A stretch of DNA of 64,000 nt from the NCBI GenBank assembly GCA_023653785.1, contig JAMKCH010035789.1, forward strand, positions 1 through 64,000. The letters run 5' to 3'. The DNA is from Ophioderma brevispina (taxonomy: Eukaryota > Echinodermata > Ophiuroidea > Amphilepidida > Ophiodermatidae). Shown piece by piece: positions 23,470 to 35,563 of this stretch; the first letter of the stretch is position 1; every line of letters begins with the position of its first letter. The notes below the pieces were generated by a model. The model saw nothing but the letters and a program-made list of their open reading frames with translations. It was not told where the DNA came from and made no database searches. The translations under genes and the position numbers were made by a program.

Positions 23470-25380
23470 ATTGACTTGTAACAAATACCCAAAATATATT
23501 TACAATAATTCTGTATCAATACGAGTTAGGTCATAATGCAGCCTGCTAGTTCAGCTCTATGCATATTTTCACTCTCCTTAAAGCACTATTTCCCATTCCA
23601 AAATAAAACAGTCCTACATTTTCCAAATAAAAGGGACATGCAAATTTGACACAAAAAACCCTGGTTAGTCCTTTCCTGTTTCCTTATAAGAAGACCTATA
23701 GTTGCATCTGTGCATATAAGATAAATTTTGAGGTATAAACATATTTGTGTTGTTTGCTGCAAGCTGTACTTACTGGACTCATACTCTTTAACTTAATAAG
23801 CGAGCGCGAAGCGAAGCTCTTATAGACTAACGCGTATGAAGCTAAAATACCGACCCTCATATGATCCCCCCTTTTCGTTCTTACCATTAACTCCTACGGA
23901 GATAAAAATCGACGGAACTTGACAAAAATAGTGTAATTTAATTTGTAGTCCGATATTCAACAAGGAATTTATTTTAATTCTCCATTCTGTTGGATATTTT
24001 GTTTTTTCGCAAATTTATTTTTTATGTACTTGTTTTCTAACATTAAACCTATGATAATGTTGTGCTGATGTTTTAAAAAATTATGCTCGGAATAATTGAG
24101 TATGATGAATAAATATGTTTAGATAAAACTTCACCAATAGATTTCTTCAGGCGATGGCGGCCAAGAAATCCTAATTTTAGACGTTGCCATTGGTTTTCAT
24201 ACAGGCTGGTTTAACACGTAAAAGCGAGATCTTGACGAAAAATTCTGATTTTTTTTATGTTGTCAGGGCTGGTTGGATTACGGCAAACAAACATTTTTTT
24301 GACCAAAGCTGTCATACTATTCGGCTAAGAAGTAGAAAGAATACAGGTCTGAAAGAATAAATACAACTTAAACCAGGGCAGGGGGGTCGGACACGATCTG
24401 CTGGATTTGGGCATTTGGGATTTCCAAACGGTAATTTATGGAATTCTTGCGTGCATTTTGGCAAATATGACAAAATGAAAGTGTATCTGAGCGCTCGCTT
24501 CTAAGGTTCTACCTGCATCATATTACTCGACTACTGCCCAGGACTCATATGGGATATAAACAGACTGACCTCTGATGACCCAATGTGACCTTTGACCCCA
24601 TTCACAAACCGCGACGGCAGACGATAAATGCGTTTCGGAGAACGCTGTATTGTTTGTGCAAAAAGGCCCCCAAAATGGGGTTTTACTGAACTTGACTGTG
24701 TAATGCTACCAACGAGCTAGATAAACGTAGAGTTCCCAGCTCAATAAAGAAGCGAATCCGACTCAGCGAGCCATTAACGTAGAACGCCCTGCTCAAAGGA
24801 AGCGAAGCAGACTCAGCGAGCCATGACGTCATCACCTGGATCATCTGCTTCAGGTCATTGCCTGATTTCGTGAAAGCCGAAGGTGAACCACTATAGATCA
24901 GTGAGGTGAGCAAGCATTTCCCATAAAACTTATTTAACAGAATATCAAGAGAACAAAAAGTGAGGGTGAAATGCCGACAAAAGGCGGAATTTTAGATCGT
25001 TACGTTACCTCCTGGCAAATAATGTATCATCGTTTGTTTGTTGTTGCTTTTGATGTTTCCGTTCTGTTGTCACGTTGTTTGATATCGGGCACTGATTTTC
25101 CACTTTTGAAGTGTCAAGCAACAAGAAAAAGAGACATTTTCTATATAATTTTACGAAGATAAACTTAAACATATTGTAAGTTTCAACGTGTTTTGGACTT
25201 TGTTTCTTTGCGTATATTAATATCATTAGGTAATCAGAATAATCGATACATGTATAAGATGCCATCCAAGATTGCTATCCAATATGGCTGGAAATGACAC
25301 TAGGCGGCGAAAAATTCGATCACTAATAGTCTAAAAAATGTGTGTTTCTTTGTTTTTGGTACGTTTTGGATGTCCACATG
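23470..25380. other. Intron 3 sequence, few features
   Basis: An imperfect tandem duplication of about 52 bp lies at 24717-24825, with actcagcgagccat in both units. Otherwise nothing recognised. Confidence 0.4.
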
Positions 25381-25387
25381 TTTTTGG

Positions 25388-25545
25388 AGGGCACATGTGG
25401 TCCAGTGGATAAGCGCTCGGCCCGCACGCCAAAGGTTGTGGGGTCGAACCCCGCTGTGGCTAATGTGTTGGTCCAGGCAATTAACGCGATCCCGCCCCGC
25501 CGATTGGGGTCCCGGTTGGAACTAAGTGAAAAACGAAAGTGAATT
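25388..25545 (+). repeat. tRNA-derived SINE head
   Basis: An A-box-like TGGTCCAGTGGATAAGCG is followed by B-box-like GGTCGAACCCC in a GGGG/CCCC T-arm, then a non-tRNA body and an A-rich tail (25577-25590). The tail region is tandemly duplicated (aaaacatttta-aggaatatcttgttt near 25588 and 25677). Confidence 0.6.
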
Positions 25546-25949
25546 AAGATAAATGATGCAGGTCAATGTTTTTTAATAAAAAAAAAAAACATTTTAAAGG
25601 AATATCTTGTTTAAAGAAAAACTTGTTTAAATAAATAATAAGATAAAAAAAGACTGAAGTAAAATTAAAATGCGAAAAACATTTTAAAAGAATATCTTGT
25701 TTTTAAAAAGAAAAACAACCACATTGTGGACACAAGCAAAATAATAATAGGCTTGATTTAAACAAGTTTCTAAATATAAGCACTCTTAAAACATAAAGTA
25801 AATAACAAACACAATGTGTACACGACATTGTCAAAGATAACGGAAGTTGATTGACAGCGGCACAAACTACTCATGTAGTTAATCCGGTGATTAAGCCATT
25901 GATAACTAATTACCGGGACCAACCGGCCTCGGGAACCAACGGTGTAACG

Positions 25950-26190
25950 CCATTTGGTCTAACTTCAAATGGTCTAAACCCATATTGTCTAATACCAATC
26001 TGTCTAATAACCATTAAGTCTAACATCCAAATTATTTAACAACCAAAATGTCTAATAACCATTTGATCTAATGCCCATCTAGTCTAATGCCCATTTCGTC
26101 TACTACCATTTGGTCTAATAACCACAAACACTATTTGGTCTAATTCATATATGGTCTAATATCCATCTTGTCTAATATTCATTTTGTCGT
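25950..26190. repeat. 16-bp minisatellite (GTCTAATAACCATT-like)
   Basis: About 14 degenerate units of the form (t/g)gtctaat(a/g)-ccat. Confidence 0.8.
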
Positions 26191-26272
26191 GGCTGATATT
26201 GGAGCTGATATTGTTCCATGCGCCGCATGAGTAATGGATTAATTATAATTGCTTGCAAAATGGGTAATACCA

Positions 26273-26440
26273 TCGAGAGAGAGAGGGAAGAGGAGAGAGA
26301 GAGAGAGAGAGATTGTGTGTGTGTGTGTTCTCACGCGCATGCGAGTGTCTGGGTGTGTAAGAGAGAGAGAGAGAGAGAGACTGTGTGTGTAAGTGTGTGT
26401 GTGTGTTAGTGTAGGGGTGTGTGTGTGTGTGTGTGTGTGT
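26273..26440. repeat. GA and GT microsatellites
   Basis: Alternating blocks of gagaga and gtgtgt. The plus-strand open frame at 26218-26409 (ERERE, VCVSV) is an artefact of these. Confidence 0.9.
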
Positions 26441-26444
26441 GTGC

Positions 26445-27065
26445 TTTTGTTTTCTACTGTAAAAAGTTGAACGCGTTTTTCTTCACCCTAAGGGTTTTTT
26501 TAACCTTTGACAATTTTACGCATACAAAAGTCTTGCAGAGATATACAAATTTACCAATTAGGTTAAAACTTTAAAAATAAGTTATCGTGCCTTTACCTCG
26601 CAACCTTGAATATTCATTATAGATAGGGGCAATTGTACATTATTTGAATTATTGTAATACGTGTAATATTTCAAATATTATTTGATTTATTGTGAATATT
26701 TTTTTTCAATGTGAATACTGTATGTTGACCTTTGACCTCATGTATCTAATCCTGTGTGAAATTGCCAAAGAAGAAAATGCTACATCCCCTACATGAAAAC
26801 AGCTGAAACTTCTTACATCACAGATAACATAATCTCCGAATTTTGTTCCCCTGACCTTACTTGGGAGAAGTTAGAGCATTTAGTATGCTTAAGTGCCTGC
26901 CGAGAAAGACTTATCACATGACTTTTATCTATATTTAAATTAATGTGTATTTCAGGTTAATGTGCAATTGAGGCTAATGTGTATTTCCGGATACGCGTGC
27001 AAGCATTTCACCCACACCAGCTGTTGCCTACAAACATACTTGTTGTTTGAGTTCCCTAATACCCA
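26445..27065. other. Intron 3 sequence, nothing recognised
   Basis: AT-rich sequence without repeats or splice-flanked frames that I can support. Confidence 0.4.
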
Positions 27066-27068
27066 TTA

Positions 27069-27179
27069 TATACTTCCAGTCGCAGCGAGCGATTGACGTG
27101 CGCAATACCGGATGTTGACCCAAGTTCAAGTGTTACGCATGCTCACGAGCAGAAATCGCTCGCTGCGACTGGAAGTATA
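27069..27179. mobile_element. 111-bp hairpin element beside the exon 3 splice donor
   Basis: The 26-bp ends at 27069-27094 and 27154-27179 are perfect complements of each other (tatacttccagtcgcagcga and beyond). The element ends 11 bases from the last base of exon 3. Confidence 0.7.
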
Positions 27180-27189
27180 GGCGTCTCAC

Positions 27190-27369
27190 CTGTTATTAAG
27201 AGCGGACAATTCCCAGTCGGTTTACTAAAACAGCACTCAACATCGTCTCCGTGGTCAGGACATAGCTCATTTATGTAATTAACATCTGGACACTTTGATG
27301 TTTTTGTACAGTGACCGGTTGTTCCGTGAAGAAAGTGGTCAAACGTGGCACATTCTACTGTTGTATCGG
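27190..27369 (-). CDS. Exon 3: second cysteine-rich module, phase 1-1
   Basis: A 180-base (60-codon) exon has a strong acceptor (pyrimidine tract then tttttcacag) and donor AACAG/GTGAGACG. The peptide carries seven cysteines: ECATFDH, GHCTKTSKCPD, ELCPDHGDD, VECCF and a final NCP. It is a diverged duplicate of exon 2, with nine or so extra C-terminal residues ending PLLIT. The incoming G plus CC makes Ala, and the outgoing G plus AT of the next exon makes Asp, so the frame passes cleanly from exon 2 to the lysozyme exon. A 111-bp hairpin element begins 11 bases past the exon end, inside the intron, very close to the splice donor. The function of the module is unknown. Confidence 0.68.
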
Positions 27370-27759
27370 CTGTGAAAAATGCGAGGTAAAAGCTATTATG
27401 AACATCACCACAATATTTCCTATAGGGAAATGCATGTATATAAGTGGTAAGAGCAGCAATTTACTGCCGAATACTGAGACTGAACTATCAAAGCTCAACC
27501 GCGAGTTGACCAACCGTTAATAGCGGTTGAACCGTTGATTTTTTTAGAACAGGAGAAACCGGTTGCGTCTGGAGAGAACCGGACACAACCGGTCGTTGAG
27601 TTTAAAGCTTTCCGTGTTAATTGACTATTTGGCTATTATAAAGTCATTGGAAATTGAAGAACGGTATAGAAGAAGAAAATATCCTCAAGTTTTTTCCAAA
27701 TATGCGCCTGAACAGAGATACATTTTGGGGACCTTTTGTCGCTAGGGGGCCAGCTCTTT

Positions 27760-28010
27760 TTGTTTTTTGTTTTGTTTCGGGACCCGTATCAACTTTGAGC
27801 GAGGCGGTTTCCAATTTCCGTCACATAAATTATATTTACACGGCCGGATTTATACTCGCGTGGTAGATTATACGGCAGCTGTAGCTACAAGATTGGGTTT
27901 ACAAAGTACACAGTTATTACTAGGTACACTAGGTATCAAGTGATGTGTCTACTCTTCTGTACCCACCGTAATGGCTACTGAGAAGGTGGATATGGTGTGA
28001 TATAATATTG
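27760..28010. repeat. Dispersed repeat family, copy 2 (see 5720-6350)
   Basis: Shares tagctacaaga, gtgtctact, taatggctactg and gtggatatggtgtga with 5868-6000 in the same order and orientation. Confidence 0.5.
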
Positions 28011-28084
28011 GATTTGTTTGTTTGCTCGTATCCACAAGTCATTGGTAATGGCTTTGCGGTGGTGTCAGGATTTGTTCAGCTAGT

Positions 28085-28482
28085 GTGCTGATCCGGGGCC
28101 GCGTGTATCCATGATACGGACGCTCCTAACATGGCCTGCTATTTGAGGCTGGGGCGGATTGGGAACAGTCAGGGGTTTACACCCTACTCTTATTCGACAC
28201 TGACTGCGATGTACATGTACAGCTGTGACTCTCTGTACACGGGACCGACGGCTTAACGTCCCCTCCGAAGGACGGGATGCTTTCATGATCCATTTGCCCA
28301 ATTCCAAGTGAACCATTTAATCAATAGCTGGTATACAGATCAAATCCAGAATTGATAGTACCCGAATAAATCCCAGCAAGTGCCACGACCCCCACCGGGA
28401 TTCGAACCCGTGAATTTTGATGGTAAATTTGCGCCAGAGGCAAGCACCCTAACCGCTAGGCCACGCTCTCCCACAATAATAT
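28085..28482 (-). repeat. tRNA-headed SINE, about 400 bp
   Basis: On the minus strand the head carries A box TGGCCTAGCGG (near 28465) and B box GGGTTCGAATCCC (near 28405), with a long extra arm between. The body contains the tccgaaggacg block (28265) and a gtgtaaacccctgac block (28180). The same blocks appear in the minus-strand SINE at about 47640-47860 and in a short plus-strand fragment near 46905-46945. Confidence 0.6.
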
Positions 28483-28789
28483 TGGATGATTTGAGTAGTA
28501 TACAAGATTTATCGGAGTTTTCTGAAAATATTGGGCGAGTCGTAGGGTGACGAGCGCAATAATGCCTACTTCATCATAATCACTATCTAATGACATATGG
28601 CCGAGTATATATTATGTGGCCTTTACCAATGAACACTGATTGTAGCAACAATTGGGCCATTTCAAGCTATTAGCAATTTTCTCATAGTGTAAGAAGTACT
28701 TGTCTATTTCTTGTTCTTGAAATTTTGGAACCAGGCGAATATTAGAATGCTAGAATGCTTGGAAGAATCTCATGAGCTAGCCTGTTGCT

Positions 28790-29215
28790 TCAATTTTTCT
28801 ACTCTAACTGAGCTTCAAGTTCCTTTTGTTTCATCTCATTTTGCATTTTTCTTTTTTCTAATTCCCTTTTTCTTTCATTTCCTTTTGTATTTGCAATTTG
28901 TTTTTGTATTTGCAATCTCTTTTATTGCACTTCCTTTTGCATTTGCAACTTTTTTTTCCATTTCTCTTTGCAATTTTTCTTTTTCCATTTACATACATAC
29001 ACACATAATATATTATAGTACACAGTTCAAGGCGAAATACAACTAATGCACAAAGGCATGCAAACATGCAAATAAGTCTACAGAAACAATGAAATGTAGA
29101 TGACTGAATAAATTTGCAATTTTTCTTTTTCCATTTTCATTTCAAGCTCTTTCTTTTAATTTGACGGCATCACTTGTGGCCTGCTCTAGAACCTCTTCTA
29201 TCTTATCAATATAAG
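28790..29215 (-). pseudogene. Gag-like coiled-coil segment of LTR retrotransposon (3' part)
   Basis: The minus-strand translation begins YIDKIEEVLEQATSDAVKLK and continues into Lys/Glu/Gln-rich coiled-coil sequence (EMKMEKEKLQ, KELEAQLE) with frameshifts and stops. It is the continuation of the gag start at 35122-35304. The two halves are separated by the foldback element at 29222-35121, and the frame joins exactly across it. Coiled-coil Gag N-termini of this style are common in invertebrate Ty3/Gypsy and BEL elements. Decayed, with no evidence of activity. Confidence 0.55.
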
Positions 29216-32200
29216 ACGTATGTTGGCACGCACTTCATAACAAAAACGCACTTTGTAACAAAATTGTTACGAACTGCGTTAATCCCTATTGTGACAGAAC
29301 AAAAAAGGGACAACTTCGACGCATTTCATAACAAAATTAAAAAGTGATGAAATTTTCCAAGATTTTCCATTTAAAACATTACTCCCCAAGAAATTGCTAC
29401 GAACTGCGTTAAGCTCTTTTGACAAAACAAAAAGGGACAACTTCGACGCACTTTGTAACAAAATCTATTTGCTGCTCTATATGGCAGTATGAGAATGATA
29501 ACTTCAACACGCTGTAACGAATTACATGACCAATTTGTCCCATTAATAACTCAACCCATTTCAACTTGCCCCATATCAAATCACCCAGCCATATTTCGGC
29601 GCACTGTACTAACCCCCCCCCCAAAAAAATAATTACTTCCCCTAACGATATAACTTTAGCAACTCACTTTGTAACAAAATTGTTACAAAGTGCGTTAAAT
29701 GTTTTAAAAGGGACAGCTTCAACCCACTTTGTAACAAAATTGTTACAAAGTGCATTAAGCTGCTGCTGCTCTATGACAGTAAGCGATAACTTCAACACAT
29801 TAACACAAATGAAGAGTATTTAAAAACAATTGTCATTTAATATTTGTAGGATTATTTGTTAACATGTAATTTAACATATGTTTTTACAATGAACTCTGAT
29901 ATGATGAATATATATAAAATATTATGGCATCAATGGGCTACTGTGCTTTCCAAAATGTTTCCGATTGTTTATTTACTTTATGTTACTAGGTATATGAATT
30001 ATGAAAATCTCTATTATTATTATTTCATGGCATTCCTGGGTGGGGCATCTTTGGGACCCATTCTAGTTAACGCAAAAACTACGCTATGGATTGGATTTTT
30101 TTGCAGTAATGCAGCGTTAAAAATAAAACGCGGACGGAAAAAGACAAAAATTGTCCCCTTGGAGGCCCCTTATGCAGTTAAGTGTAAACTCAGGCCACTT
30201 TAAAACTTAAAAATACTTTAATTATCTCCCCAGGACGATATATTTCAGTAACACACTTTGTAACAAAAATGTTACAAAGTGCGTTTAGAATTTGTAAAAG
30301 GGACAACTTCAATTCACTTTGTAACAAAATTGTTACAAAGTGCGTTAAGTTGCTACGCGTCTATATGGCAGTAAAATATAACTTTCCTACAGTAAGTAAC
30401 ACAATGGAGAAGTATATCCCTTACATCCCCAAAGGAAAATGACTAGAAACCTGGCGATAACCCCCAAAAGGAGTACTAACCTTTTCCTGTAAATACAAGG
30501 CAGGGGTCCGCTCCGTGATTTTTGAAAAGTGGCAAAAATTGTATTTAGGGTTTTAAGGGATATGGCAGTAAGGGATAACTTCAACACAATAACAATTTAA
30601 CGCACTTTGTAACAATTTGTTACAAAGTGGGTTGAAGTTGTCCCTTTAAAAAAAATAACGCACTTTGTAACAATTTTCGTCATGGGAAGGTATTTAAAGT
30701 ATTTTAAACTTGTAAAGTGGGTTGAGTTAACACTTAACTGGGTAAAGGGGCCTGCTAGGGGCCCATATTTTGGCTGTTCGGTTCGCGCATTTTAACGTTG
30801 CAATATATTTAGTTTAATTTTTAATTGCTTTGTATTGCCGCAAAAAATCAAATGCACAGCGTCATTTTTTGCGTTAATTAGCATGGGTCCCTAGAAGCCA
30901 TCCGAAAGTGCCATTTTGTTAGTGTGTTCAAGTTTTCCCTTAACTGTCATATAGAACAGCAGCAGCTTAATGCACTTTGTTGTAACAATTTGTTACATAG
31001 TGGGTTAACCCTCGTCTTACCAAGGGGGGGGGGGTGGTTACCAGGTGGCTCCGGTGCGCTAAAATGCAGAAAAACTTTCGTAAAAAGCTTCTAGGTAATA
31101 GTTCTCTCATCCTTTCCGGTAATTTTAGCGAAAAAAATGTGAGAAGGTAGCACCTTCACCAGGGTTAGGGTATGCCGTCAAAGTCGAAGGGTAGGGGGTG
31201 GTTGCCACCCAAGGATATTTTATGGTGCATTGTTGAAAATATTATGCACAGTATGGCTCTAAAACTCTATCTTCATGTAAAACTAGCCAATTGCCATCAT
31301 TTTTTAGAGCTGAAAACCGCATGAAAATCCGATATTCCTACGTTTTTTAGCGCAAAATTGGATTTTCGCCTATTTTCTGTGGCAAATGCCAATTTCGCCG
31401 ACTCGCGGACTTGATGCATACACCAAGTTACACAACGAAGTAAATAATCTTGGAAAGTATAGCATTATAATTTATATTCAACATATCGCAGATCAATGCA
31501 GAAACCTATGGTAAATAATAATTTTTATTATTTTTATCATATTCAATTATTTTAAACACTCTTCTATTTTGTTAGCGTGTTGAAGTTATCCATGACTGCC
31601 GTATAGCAGTAGCAGCTTAACGCACTATGTAACAATTTTGATACATAGTGGGTTGCTTCAGTGGTCTGAAATAATGTAGGGGTTTTCATATGAGGTGGGA
31701 TGAAATGGGGCTCGCTAAGAATGGGGCGGGTTGGTAATAGAGCGATTTCGTTAGTGTGTATGAGTTCTCCTCTACTGCCGTATAGAGCAGCAGTATGAGC
31801 TCAACCACTTTATAGGAATTTTATTACAAAGTGGGTTGCTGAAATCATGTTGTCATTTGAGGTTATATAAAACATTTTTAATTTATAGAGATTTTTATAT
31901 AATTCCCTATACTTCGTGTATTGAAGTTATACTTTACTGCCATAAAGGGCAGCAGCAGCTTAATGCCCTTTGTAACAATTTGGTTACAAAGATGGTTTAA
32001 GTTGTCCCATTTGAAATATATTAACGGACTTTGTAACAATTTGTTACAAAGTGGGTTGGTTATGAATATCGTCATGGGAAGATATTCAATGTATTTTTAA
32101 CTTGTAAAGTGGGCTGAATTAACAATTAACTTCATACGGGTTCTAAGGGCCCATTTTATGTTTCGGGCCGCGCATTTTCCGATTATATTGTTTTGTATTT

Positions 32201-33044
32201 ATCTATCTTAGTTGCGGTTACATTGAGGCAAACATTCAAATCCATCGCGCCGTTTTTGCATTAATTACCGTGGGTTCCTAGGAGCCCCTTCCCCGTTATG
32301 CACGTGTCCATGACAAAATTAAACCAAGGAATTCCTGCGATTCTGATTTTCAGAATATATTGCAGCGTTAAAATACACGGACCGAAGAACAAAAAAAGAA
32401 AAAAGGGCCCTAGCAGGGTCCCTTATGTAGTTAAGTGTTAACTCAACTAAATTTACAACTTAAAAATACTTTACATATCTTCCTATGGCGATGTTGCTCA
32501 GCAACCCACTTTGTAACAGCGTTGTTACAAAGTGCGTTAAATGTTTTAAAAGGGACAGCTTTAACCCACTTTGTAACACAATTGTTACAAAGTGCGTTAA
32601 GCTGCTGCTGTTCTATGGCAGTAAGGGATAACTTCAACACACTAACAAAATAGAAAAATATAAATTCTGGACGTTTCATATTTTTTAAGGTTACATGGTT
32701 TATAACATGTGAAATGCGGTATGATGAATATAAAATTTAATGCTGTACTTTCCAAGATTTATTTTTTTTGGTTATTTACTTCGTTTATGCATGGAAGAAA
32801 GAGATAAGAAGGAAGCACACCGACTTTCACCATCCGATTTTAATCGGTTTATCCATTCACCCGCACAAAAGGAAGGGATTCAACAGCGACCCTTTGATCG
32901 TAATCCCTCTGCCGCAATCGATGATTGGCGACCAATTGGTTTCCAAAAATGATAATTTCCTCTAAAAATTACATCCACGCTTCTTGGTTAGAAGATATGT
33001 AGAGGAAAGGATTGGACTGAAGGCCTATAGATATAACATCACTG

Positions 33045-33130
33045 CTCTACCCCATCTGACTCATTGGCTCATTTGGGTAGAGCATCGGACTAGTTAACCG
33101 AAGGTCCCAGGTTGAAATCCTGGATGATCA
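33045..33130 (+). repeat. tRNA-like SINE head inside the foldback
   Basis: TGGCTCATTTGGGTAGAGC (A-box region), an anticodon-like AGTTAACC and AGGTTGAAATCCT (B-box region) are spaced as in a tRNA. The acceptor stem is not convincing, so a SINE or tRNA pseudogene inserted in the element is likely. Confidence 0.45.
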
Positions 33131-33904
33131 GTGAATTTTTCACTGACTGTCAATTTATGTTGTGGTGTGGTAGAAGTTTGAAAATTTTTCATGTTATGTT
33201 AATTACCCACACGTTTGAGCTTCTTTCTTCAACTTAAAAATACTTTAAATATCTTCACATGACGATGTACCTCAGCAATCCAACATAATATTTACAAAGT
33301 ACGTTTTTTTTAAAGGGACAGCTTCAACCCACTTTGTAACAAAATTGTTACAAAGTGCGCTTAAAATGTTTAAAAGGGACAGCTTCAACCCACTTTGTAA
33401 CAAAATTGTTACAAATTGCGTTGAGCTGCTGCTTCTACTGCTGCTCTATATGACAGTAAGTAATTGCACTACAATAAGTAATACAATAGAGAATTATAAA
33501 AAAAAATCTTCAATCTTGAAAAACTTTACGATTTAGGACTATTTTCGTCAGATTGCTTAAATTCAACCCATACCCACTCGCCTCGGTTTTTCAGCCCACT
33601 TTATAAATTCAAAATAGTTTAAATATCTTTCCATGACAATATAACTTCAGTAAACCACTTTGTTATAAAATTGCAATAAAGTGCTTGAGCTCATACTGCT
33701 GCTTTATACGACAGAAAGGGACTTTAGGGATATAGAGTAGCAGCGCAGCAGCTTAATACACTTTGTATCACATATGTTACATATAGTGCGTTGAAGTCTT
33801 CTTTTTGTTAAAACTTTAATTCGCAATTTGTAACATTTTTTGTGACAATGTTAGTTGCTAAAGTTTTATCGTTACTGGAAGATATTTTTTTTAGTTACTA
33901 AAGT

Positions 33905-34835
33905 GGGCTGAAATATGGTGGACGATTTGATATGGGGGAAGTTGAAATGGAGTGAGCTAATAATGGGGCAAATTGATCATGTAATTCGTTACAGTGTGTT
34001 AAAGTTGTCATTCTCTTACTGTCATAGAGCAGTATCAAAACAGTTTTACTCGCTTTGTAACTATTAATTGTTACATAGTGTATTGCTGAAGTATCGTCAT
34101 GAATAGATATTTAAAGTATTTGTAAGTGTTAAGTGGTAGGCCGAGTTGATATGAGTTGAGTTGAAGCTTGTCTGTCGAACATAATCTTAAATCATAAGGT
34201 TTATCAAGATTCAGTTAGAGTTTGTTGTCCTGTACTACCGCATAGAGCAGCAGCAGTAGTAGTAGCTTAACATACTTTGTAACAATTTCGTAACAAAGTG
34301 AGTTGCTGAAGTTGTATCGTCTTCGAAGATATTTGATATATTTCAAATTATAGAGTGGGCTGAATGAAGGTAGCGAAGTGATATTGGGGCCAAGTGATAT
34401 GGGGTGAGATAATATGTGGGGAGTTAATGATTGGCCAGTTAAAATGGGGAAGTTATTAAGGCGAATTGATAAGAGGCGATTCGATATGGGCCTGTTAATA
34501 ATTGGGCAAGTTGGTATCGGCCGAGTTGAAATAGGGAGTTAAAATTCGGCGATTTGATCTTGGCGAGTTAATTATAGAGCGATTGAAGTGAGCATGTGAC
34601 GATTTGATACGAGGTGGTTTGGTAATGAGCGAGGCAATACTTGGTATAGTTGGTATTGGGCTAGATTATATTGGAAGAGTTGCTATTGGCAAATTAATAA
34701 TGGGCGAGTTGTTATGGAGCGAGTTGATATGGCAAAGTCAAAATGGGGCGAGTCAACAATACTGGGAAGAATTAAAATGGGGCGATTTGCTATGGACGAG
34801 TTGGTATTGGTCGAGTTGGTATGGGTCGAGTTAGT
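33905..34835. repeat. 15-bp tandem repeat array within the foldback
   Basis: Degenerate units of the form ggcgagttgatatgg run with a 15-base period, densely from 34370 to 34835 and in short form at 33905-33990. The matching left arm (29505-29600, reverse complement) holds only about six units. The plus-strand frame 34604-34834 (GLDYIGRVAIGKLIMGELLW) is an artefact of the array. Confidence 0.7.
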
Positions 34836-35121
34836 GTTCTTTAATGTAGAGCTTCAAAAATTTCATCAAATTTGATTTTGTTTCAAAGTGCGCCAAAGTT
34901 GTCCCTTTTTGTTCTGTCACAAAATGCTCAACGCAGTTCGTAAATTTTTTTTACGTGGGGAGTAATGTTCTTAAATGGAAGATCTTTGAAAATTTCATCA
35001 CTTTTAATGTTGTTACAAAGTGCGTCGAAGTTGTCCCTTTTTGTTCTGTCACAAGATGGCTTAACGCAGTTCATAACAATTTGTTACAAAGTGCGTTTTT
35101 GTTATGAAGTGCGTGCCAACA

Positions 35122-35304
35122 ACGTATCCCTAACATCTTCATGGACTAATTTTTCAATCAAACTATTTTTGATGATGTGTGTTCTCATAGCATGTTTTGC
35201 CTCTGTTTTCTCATAGCATGTTTTGCCTCAAGTCCTAAGTGCTTGGCTAATATCATTAGCTCAGACTTTCTCAGCTCACAAATTTTCCAAATTTATTTGC
35301 CCAT
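35122..35304 (-). pseudogene. Gag-like N-terminus (SAP-like) of LTR retrotransposon
   Basis: From ATG 35304 the frame reads MGK, a stop, then IWKICELRKSELMILAKHLG. A 30-base tandem duplication follows (about 35185-35230, gcatgttttgcctc twice), then ATRTHI-like sequence and IIKNSLIEKLVHEDV. The helix-loop-helix look (ELRKSEL...LG...IIKNSLIEKL) resembles the SAP-like N-termini of invertebrate Gag proteins. The frame runs straight into the foldback insertion site and resumes at 29215. Confidence 0.5.
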
Positions 35305-35563
35305 GAACTCTTTTATTTATTTTTATTTATTAACCATACTTTGACAAGGTAACCTACTCAACAGGGCTGATTTTCAGTAGGGCCCTGTGTATGCCTAAAG
35401 TACAAGATACATTATTTTTTTTAAATATATGCAATATAACTCTTCTGGATTAATATTAACAATATTACCTTGAACCAAGCTAGAAAGTAGTACATGTAAT
35501 ACACGCAAAATTCTGTATGCCAAAATGTGCACAATGTATACAATAATATCACTACATTTCCAA

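Larger units (their letters stand above)
29222..35121. mobile_element. 5.9-kb foldback element with palindromic core repeats
   Basis: The outer ends are long inverted repeats starting GTTGGCACGCACTTCATAAC, with about 270 bp of clear similarity between 29222-29490 and 34850-35121. The 6-bp ACGTAT occurs directly outside on both sides (29216-29221, 35122-35127). Inside are about 20 copies of the palindrome CACTTTGTAACA-AATTGTTACAAAGTG in both orientations, often joined to gggacaacttcaaccc and tgctgctctatggcagtaag blocks. Four copies of a tgcagcgtt...agttaagtgttaac module occur (two per orientation). A 15-bp tandem array is also present. No protein is encoded. Confidence 0.75.

Noticed and set aside
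25388..25475. Functional tRNA on the plus strand
   Set aside because: Boxes A and B are present but the cloverleaf stems do not pair convincingly. The SINE body and A-rich tail follow.
28858..29067. Independent Lys/Cys-rich small protein on the minus strand
   Set aside because: It is an out-of-frame reading of the gag-like coiled-coil segment.
29856..30203. 115-codon plus-strand frame as a gene
   Set aside because: It spans foldback modules that recur in inverted form at 30.7, 32.1 and 32.3 kb and has no protein features.
34604..34834. Plus-strand 76-codon frame with Trp/Gly/Ile pattern resembling pentapeptide repeats
   Set aside because: The pattern reflects the 15-bp (five-codon) tandem array of the foldback, not a pentapeptide-repeat protein.
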